The notes under the pieces: generated by a model
Seen by the model: the letters and a program-made list of their open reading frames with translations, nothing else
The model's database searches: none
What the model was told of the DNA's origin: nothing
In this document: positions 46,001 through 50,757 of the stretch, one piece after another
How the letters are laid out: each line of letters starts with the position of its first letter
Numbering within the stretch: the first letter of the stretch is position 1
Program-made: the position numbers and the translations under genes
Origin: Lingula anatina
Taxonomy: Eukaryota > Brachiopoda > Lingulata > Lingulida > Lingulidae
Length of the DNA stretch: 50,757 nucleotides
Assembly (NCBI RefSeq): GCF_001039355.2
Contig: NW_019773636.1
Location: 8,071 to 58,827 of the forward strand
Reading direction: 5' to 3'

Positions 46001-48231
46001 TACTAATTTCTCATCCATATATGTAAGAAAGAGTGCAAGAAGTACCAGTGATTGATTCTCTCTTGTATACCTAACTATCTGTAACTTTAAGAAAATACCA
46101 GTATATAAATATAAATAAGTTAAATTATCCCTCTTTTAACAAAAATACCACAATCCAAAAATAAAATAGAGGAGGTATAGAAAAATTATGGTAATGGGTA
46201 CTGGTAATCTAACCATACCCATCCACTAATCATCAGAGGTTTAGCAAACTTGCTATATGTACTGGTAGGTTACCCATACCCATGTATGTTGGAGTGGATT
46301 GGCACTTTAAACACAGGAAAAAAATTGTCTTCCAAATTGACTAGGTTTCATCCAATAAAATCAACAAATCAAAGATGCCTTTATAAAAATGGCTACATAA
46401 AGCACATTGGACATGCTTTCTGTCACAGAAAATGATGACGAATTATGACCTTCAATGATGAAAATTGTTTGACACAAAAATTTTAATCACACAAATATCA
46501 ATAATTTTCAAGCATCTTCCTCACCTTCTCTTCTTCTTCCAGTTTTGACTTCAACTTCTCCTTCAGTTCATCTAGCTTTGTATCATAAACATCCTCCTTT
46601 GACAAGTCAACAAAGATCTAACAAATACAAAATACTTGGTTTAGCAACTTCCCTATTTTAAATAATATTTTCCAAAATGAATAGATATAATTTTACTCCT
46701 ACCCAATACCCATTATTTATGCACAAATAAAATGTAAATCACAGCAATTTTTAAGGTCCAGCAAGCATAATGTGATGTAATGCACCATAAACAATAGAAA
46801 CATTGTGCCACAATTTTAGCATGAAAGATTCCAATGCTTCTTTATTCCATATGCACTTTTAAGTTTCAAATAGTAAAATGCATTATTCTTTTCCATGTGC
46901 AGTATTTTTAAAGCTCTTAAGAATATTAGCAGTGTTTAAACTTAAAACTTAATTCTATTCACACATAAAGCATTTAATTGCGTGACTGTATTATTGCATT
47001 GCCCTTAAATTTTTTGTTATCAACTGAAATTCACTGGGTTACAATCTCATCAATAAATTATTATTATTATTATTATTATTATTATTGTTAATTACTCTTA
47101 CTTCTTGGAGTCCAATATTCATGCCCAGTTCACTTTTTGTCCAATCAAAACTTTTGGTAATGGTGACTATGACATACGGTTTCTTCAGCTTCTGGCTGGC
47201 ATACTGAAAGAGCTCCTTACATTTCTCATCTTCTGCATACTCCTTGGACACCATTGCCAATAGAAGCTGCAAAATAAAATACAAAGGATTAAAATAGTTC
47301 AATTTTCATCATGGCAACAATAATATTATGACTCCATTACTTTATTTTTGAGATATATTTAGAAATGTAATCAATAACTCTTCAATTGAAAGCTGGTGAT
47401 GAAATACATGTCTTCCCTCGTGCATGCACTTAAACAAACTTTTAAGAAATAAAAAAACAAACACAATTATATGTTTTCATCAGAGGAATAAATTACTGCA
47501 ATACCATTTGAACAATAAATTTAATTTATCCAAGATAAAGACACCATATGCTGTGGAATAACTTACCTTTGAATCTTTGAGAGGAACAATGAAGTCGCTC
47601 AATGTCTTAGTCCCAATATCTTCATCAAACCAACTAAAATTATACAACAACTGCCAATAATAATGCACTGGATATGCTTCAAAACTGTCTATGCCTTTGG
47701 CAATTATTTTAATATATCTACTGTACTGTGAAATTTTAATTCCTTCAATATCCATCTGACTTGTAAATTGGCAAAAATATTAATTTATAAGCTTCTTTGT
47801 GTCTAGGAATTATATTTTTTACCAAAGAAACATACATCACTCTGGAAAAACCCATTATTAAAATGGTTTGTTCAAGGAAGGATAAAACATTAACAACTAG
47901 TAGAAACAATTAGGTCAGTGCCATGTTGTAATGATGTCTCGTTGACCTATATCCTATAATATTGTTCATGTGACAACTATAAAGTAAACTCAATGTACCA
48001 GGTGTAGCCCATGTTGTTGATATCTTGAACCACTTTAATGGGATCTGCGGCATTCTCAGTCAGGTTAGCTGCACAGTAGGATACCAAGATGTCGGTGGAG
48101 TTGTTCTTTCTCATGTCACGTAACTTCCTGATAGAATTCTCCAGCTGCATGTCCAGGTCACTCTTGCTGTCGGGCGGCATTATGGCTGGAGTCATGAAAA
48201 AATGGCAGTGGTGTTTTATTCAAGGTACCTT

Positions 48232-48278
<47 letters not shown>

Positions 48279-49382
48279 CTCACACGCACATGCAAACACA
48301 CACACACACAATAATAACCATATCATGATAAAGGTTTTGTTCAGTCTTTGTCTTAATCTTGTAACAAACTAAGGCTGTCTAGGACAACTGTTGGCAGATG
48401 ATCTGATTATTTTAGCCAGCTGATTGTTTAAATGCTTAAAAATTAGTTTGATATTCATTTCTGAAAAAACAAAATTAATTTTCCAACCAATTAAGTTAAT
48501 TTTGCCAACAACATTTACAAAAATACAAAACAATACTAAATCTATCAAATGTAAGGAAAATATATGGCTTAATGAAAACAACAAATAAGGCCCTAGCATT
48601 TCCGTATGAAGATTTGCTATTAATGGCTATCATACCTTCCAGTTCATTGAGGGAGATGCTGTGGAAGAACCTGTGACACTGCAGGAAAGCTCCAGCATGG
48701 TTAGACGCTTGGCGGATCAAGTTGTTGGGGAACAGAAACGGATCATGTGTTCGCTACAATATAAAGTATATGCATTTTGTTACCTCTCTTTTTCATGCTC
48801 CAAGTTCTTTATTTTTTTAAATTATATGCAGGCTTGATGGATGTGTGCATATTAACCTTCGTTCAGGTTGCTTTTACATAGCTGTAAACTGAGATACAAT
48901 AATAGAAAAAATAAGATTATCTTGCTCAGACATCAATGCCCACATTACCTGTTTGTTCACACAGTCAGGGCACTGGACAAGGTAGGTGTAGGTGACCCCA
49001 TGGTAGGCCTCGGCTATCAAACCTTCAAACACCTCGTGAATCAACAGCAACACATTCTCTGGCTCTGGACCTTGAACCTTCACTGACAGTTCATTCTCTC
49101 TGGATTATTTTAAAAATACAATAAAATGTTAGACCACCACCTTGTCAACTATTAGACTAAGTGAACTTTCAACATGTTTAGACTTATATCTTGAAAATGT
49201 CTGAAAACTGTTTGGTGTATTGAAATGCTACAGTAACTTTATTATAATGGAATGAAGAAAGCTAAATGTTATGTCTGCAGGGATTACCTTGTCTGCTTTA
49301 TGAGAGCAATATGGGCATTCTTCTTCAGGAATGATCCTTCCTTCCAAATTGCCTTGCCGTCTGTGAACTGGAACAGTCTCAC
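38942..49382 (-). CDS. COR-TIR-TIR signalling protein with CaaX tail (5' end beyond window)
   Basis: Eighteen exons, all phase-compatible: 49382-49288, 49099-48949, 48753-48636, 48185-47999, 47633-47567, 47266-47102, 46617-46525, 45897-45712, 45185-45114, 44479-44369, 44076-43825, 43001-42884, 42496-42378, 41918-41742, 40819-40722, 40366-40215, 39868-39776 and 39189-38942. They give 833 residues. Residues 1-121 resemble the end of a Roco COR domain (IWKEGSFL-x-KNAHIALI, then VQCPDC). TIR 1 spans about 144-263, TIR 2 about 297-420, followed by a charged coiled coil (435-499) and a region I do not recognise (500-720) with a Cys/His patch (KIRWLCPKHADGP). The C-terminus is lysine-rich and ends KKSKACVIM. 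TIR domains signal by assembly or NAD cleavage. A Roc GTPase, perhaps with LRRs, is expected upstream. Weakest borders are the donors at 40721 (GTTGGG) and 47998 (GTACAT). Confidence 0.85.
39648..39696. repeat. Dispersed 48-base repeat, copy 1
   Basis: The block AAACAAGGCAGCAAAGCTGT followed by CAAATGTACAGACAAAAA recurs almost unchanged at about 49991-50040, in a different intron of the same gene. It is probably the end of a transposon family. Confidence 0.7.
39702..39730. repeat. Perfect 13-base palindrome beside an undetermined base
   Basis: ATGTACAGACACA and its reverse complement are separated by TC (39703-39730). The only N of the window is at 39702, directly before it. The arm repeats the ATGTACAGACA of the adjacent dispersed repeat, so this is probably a fold-back end of that element. 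Confidence 0.8.
41066..41735 (+). mobile_element. 5' fragment of a LINE-type retrotransposon (endonuclease part)
   Basis: A plus-strand frame opposite to the host gene encodes an apurinic-endonuclease-like segment: LEIIGLAETHL (with the catalytic Glu), INGYIWLGQNR, ARSGSGGVGFLI and DGILWIQAS, typical of non-LTR retrotransposon endonucleases. It is preceded by an in-frame 30-base tandem repeat. Reverse transcriptase is absent. The recognisable match stops at about 41735, seven bases from the end of a host exon (41742). The left boundary is a guess. Confidence 0.65.
41331..41437 (+). repeat. 30-base minisatellite within the retrotransposon frame
   Basis: About three and a half copies of a 30-base unit (AGGACAGGCAGGCAGAGTGA plus ten further bases) translate in frame to a repeated GRTGRQSDND-like decapeptide just before the endonuclease domain. 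Because the unit is a multiple of three it keeps the frame open. Confidence 0.75.
43825..46617 (-). CDS. TIR gene exons 7-11: second TIR domain and coiled coil
   Basis: Exons 46617-46525, 45897-45712, 45185-45114, 44479-44369 and 44076-43825, all phase 0. Exon 7 is a short charged helix (DELKEKLKSKLEEEEK) linking the two TIRs. TIR 2 opens AVDVFISYCWSN, has VRCWLDIEQAG and VVVACVSDEYA, and keeps CMMEL, whose Glu is at the position of the catalytic Glu of NAD-cleaving plant TIRs. A long insertion (KKGTAEKDGALGWEKGD) follows the first strand. Exon 11 ends in a Glu/Lys/Ala-rich segment likely to be helical or coiled coil (QVKEEMEKKEAVKAQ). Confidence 0.85.
44678..45096. mobile_element. Non-autonomous repeat with 13-base inverted ends and internal duplication
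   Basis: The left end ACCTCCACCAAGG and the right end CCTTGGCGGAGGT form inverted repeats with one mismatch. Inside, a block of about 100 bases (CATCAACATAACTCAAAAAG, then ...TTTTGATGAAATTTTCAGG and GTGGTGATC) occurs twice in tandem (about 44749-44846 and 44876-44985). I recall similar GTTATGGAC and TTGGCGGAGGTCTGCGCTCT sequences as abundant in marine animal genomes. It lies in the intron between the two middle exons of TIR 2. Confidence 0.65.
47056..47085. repeat. ATT microsatellite
   Basis: About ten ATT units start 17 bases into the intron after the exon ending at 47102. On the gene strand they create a run of AAT codons in a spurious read-through frame. Confidence 0.85.
47102..48185 (-). 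CDS. TIR gene exons 4-6: first TIR domain
   Basis: Exons 48185-47999, 47633-47567 and 47266-47102. The domain starts STDILVSYCA, has GYTCWFDEDIG (box 2-like) and continues LAMVSKEYAEDEKCKEL. The short exon 47633-47567 uses an acceptor inside a longer open frame; using the more upstream AG (before ATGGAT) would create an immediate stop, so the inner AG is chosen. The helix carrying the usual catalytic Glu is one residue shorter (CKEL rather than CxxEL), so NAD-cleaving ability is doubtful. Confidence 0.78.
48233..48310. repeat. CA microsatellite
   Basis: Interrupted CA run of about 78 bases in the intron preceding the first TIR exon. Confidence 0.9.
48636..49382 (-). CDS. TIR gene, visible exons 1-3: COR-like domain end
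   Basis: Exons 49382-49288, 49099-48949 and 48753-48636. The first is read in phase 0 (VRLFQFTDGKAIWKEGSFL), because only this frame joins exon 2 and matches the W-x-x-G...A-L-I pattern of Roco COR domains; another frame is open but does not continue. Exon 2 ends in TYLVQCPDC, like the VPCPxC close of MFHAS1-type Roco proteins. Exon 3 (HDPFLFPNNLIRQ, CHRFF) is the cysteine-bearing segment that follows. The Roco assignment rests on these motifs alone. Confidence 0.7.
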
Positions 49383-49539
49383 CTGTTGTGACATAATTGT
49401 GAAAATAAACTGATAACAAAAGTTTTAACTTAAAAGAATTAGACCATGTTTGTCATATAGTCACAGTAAAATTAAAATGTTATTAACATGTTTTCGCAAA
49501 TGTTACAGAATTTCAAAAACAGTATAAGAAAACATTTCT

Positions 49540-49990
49540 AAAGCTTTTTAAAAATGTTTTTCCACAATGTTATTTGAAAACATTTCAAAAATGTTTTTCC
49601 AAAATGATATTTGAAAACATTTTCAAAATGTTTTTTTCTAAAATGTTACTTAAAAATTTTTGTAATGTTTTTCTAAAATGTAATTTGAAAACATCTTTAA
49701 AATATTTTTGTAAAACGTTATTTGAAAACATTTTGAAAATGTTTTTCTAAAACATTATCCGAAAACATTAAAAAAATGTTTATCTAAAACATTATTCGGA
49801 ACATTTTTTAAATGTTTCTCTAAAACGTGACTTCGAAAATATTTCTGTAACTTTTTAAAATGTTTTTCTACAATGTTATATGAAAACACTTAAAAATTTC
49901 TATCTAAAATGTTATTCGAAAGCATTTTAAAAATGGTTTTCTAAAACATTATATGAAAATATTTTTAAAATGTTTATCTAAAATGTTATA
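49540..49990. repeat. AT-rich minisatellite, about 37-base unit
   Basis: Around twelve diverged copies of a unit of the form TTTTTCTAAAA-YRTTAT-TYGAAAACATT-TTAAAAATG follow each other with spacings of about 36-40 bases. Confidence 0.8.
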
Positions 49991-50040
49991 TAAACAAGGC
50001 AGCAAAGCTGTCAAATGTACAGACAAAAAGCAGGAAATAA
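49991..50040. repeat. Dispersed 48-base repeat, copy 2
   Basis: This is nearly identical to 39648-39696. It sits between the minisatellite and the long tandem repeat, perhaps as the boundary of a composite element. Confidence 0.7.
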
Positions 50041-50070
50041 CTATGCACAAAATAGGCTACTGTCAATTCT

Positions 50071-50757
50071 GATGCAAAAGTACATTATGTTGAACTGCAA
50101 ATTCAACATCAAATTTTAATTATGCTCAACAGGTAATACCAATGTAAGTAAAATGTGTAACAAGCATAAGGCTTCAGGCCCATGGGAGTTCAAGTTCGCA
50201 CTTTGAAAATGTATAACTTCCAGAAAAAGAAGCCAATTAGACTGTTTTTCCAACTCAGGCTGCATTTTAGTCCTGTATTTCTTTTTTGAAAGTTTGGCAA
50301 TCATAAGTAACATGGTTTTCCCATAATGGTCATCATGGCAGCAGCACCCAAAATTGTGTTTTCTTCTATTCTGATGCAATATTACATAATGGTTAACAGC
50401 ATAATGACCGTCAATTTTTAATAATTAAATATACGTATCATGTATTTTCAGAAAATGTGACTAGCATGGGTATTCAAGCCCGTGGAACTTCAAAGTCACA
50501 CCTTGAAAATGCCAATATGTGAAAAATTAAAGTTTCACAAAAAAACTGTTTAACTGGCAGTAAGAATTACCAAACAGATTGCATTGCCTACTGAAGCTGT
50601 ATTTTAGTCCCAGGTTTCTTTCCTGTAAGTTTAAGAACAGTAAGTGACATGGTTTTTCTGGAATGGTCATCATGGGAGCAGTGCCCAAAATATGTTTTTT
50701 TCAAATTTTGATGCAATATTACATAATGTTTAACAGCATAATGACCATCAATTTTTA
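50071..50757. repeat. Long tandem repeat, period about 300-340 bases, running off the edge
   Basis: A landmark beginning GATGCAATATTACATAATG appears at 50373 and 50710, with a diverged copy at 50071. TGGTCATCATGG and GCAGCACCCAAAA/GCAGTGCCCAAAA blocks also recur, at about 50328 and 50665. Two full diverged units are visible, and the array continues past the window. Confidence 0.8.

Larger units (their letters stand above)
49383..50757 (-). other. Probable upstream intron of the TIR gene
   Basis: No exon is recognised between 49383 and the window edge, while the first visible exon has a good acceptor. The region is filled by an AT-rich minisatellite, a dispersed repeat and a longer tandem repeat. 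It is called an intron because the COR, Roc and start regions must lie further upstream. Confidence 0.5.

Noticed and set aside
49288-49419. The frame with RIIPEEECPYCSHKADK as the first TIR-gene exon
   Set aside because: It looks zinc-finger-like, but it does not join exon 2 in phase; the phase-0 reading gives a COR-like sequence and continues cleanly.
39648-50040. A CRISPR-like array from recurring short repeats
   Set aside because: The 48-base repeat occurs only twice, 10 kb apart, in animal introns; there is no regular spacer pattern.

Overview
The window is nuclear DNA of an invertebrate animal. AT-rich intergenic DNA, GT-AG introns of a few hundred bases to about 2 kb, many microsatellites and several non-autonomous transposon-like repeats support this. 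The gene content (a GRL101-type LDLa-LRR receptor, a divergent chitin-deacetylase-like protein, a threonine-rich collagen and a multi-TIR signalling protein) points to a lophotrochozoan such as a mollusc, annelid or brachiopod. The sequence alone does not settle the phylum.

Layout. 1-4.7 kb: no supported gene. 4836-5942 (+): an uninterrupted secreted chitin-deacetylase-like protein whose metal-binding residues are replaced. 7833-20853 (-): an 18-exon gene that can be spliced by eye into a 1,769-residue secreted protein (signal peptide, lectin-like N-terminus, vWA, galactose-lectin-like domain, six EGF domains, about 237 Gly-X-Y triplets, cysteine-bearing C-terminus). It lies tail to tail with the deacetylase-like gene. 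20.9-30.7 kb: gene-poor DNA with an inverted-repeat element just upstream of the collagen start, a roughly 1 kb terminal-inverted-repeat element holding a tRNA-like SINE head, and hairpins. 30679-35676 (+): a two-exon, 1,523-residue G-protein-coupled receptor with CUB, C-type-lectin, LDLa and LRR ectodomains. 38942-49382 (-): the last 18 visible exons, in mutually consistent phases, of a gene whose 5' part lies beyond the right edge. They encode a COR-like tail, two TIR domains, a charged coiled-coil segment, a novel C-terminal region and a polybasic CaaX tail. The window ends in an AT-rich minisatellite and the start of a longer tandem repeat.

How the genes relate. The deacetylase-like and collagen genes both make secreted products that would suit a chitin- or collagen-based extracellular matrix (cuticle, shell or byssus-like material), but adjacency is the only evidence linking them. 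The receptor and the TIR protein look like sensing or innate-immunity genes. There is no operon logic here; each is a separate transcription unit.

The most unusual items are the prenylation-type tail on a two-TIR protein, the collagen in which threonine matches proline in the Y position, and the receptor carrying two CUB and two lectin domains in front of LDLa-LRR-7TM. Exon borders were read by hand from splice signals and reading-frame continuity; no transcript or homology search was available.
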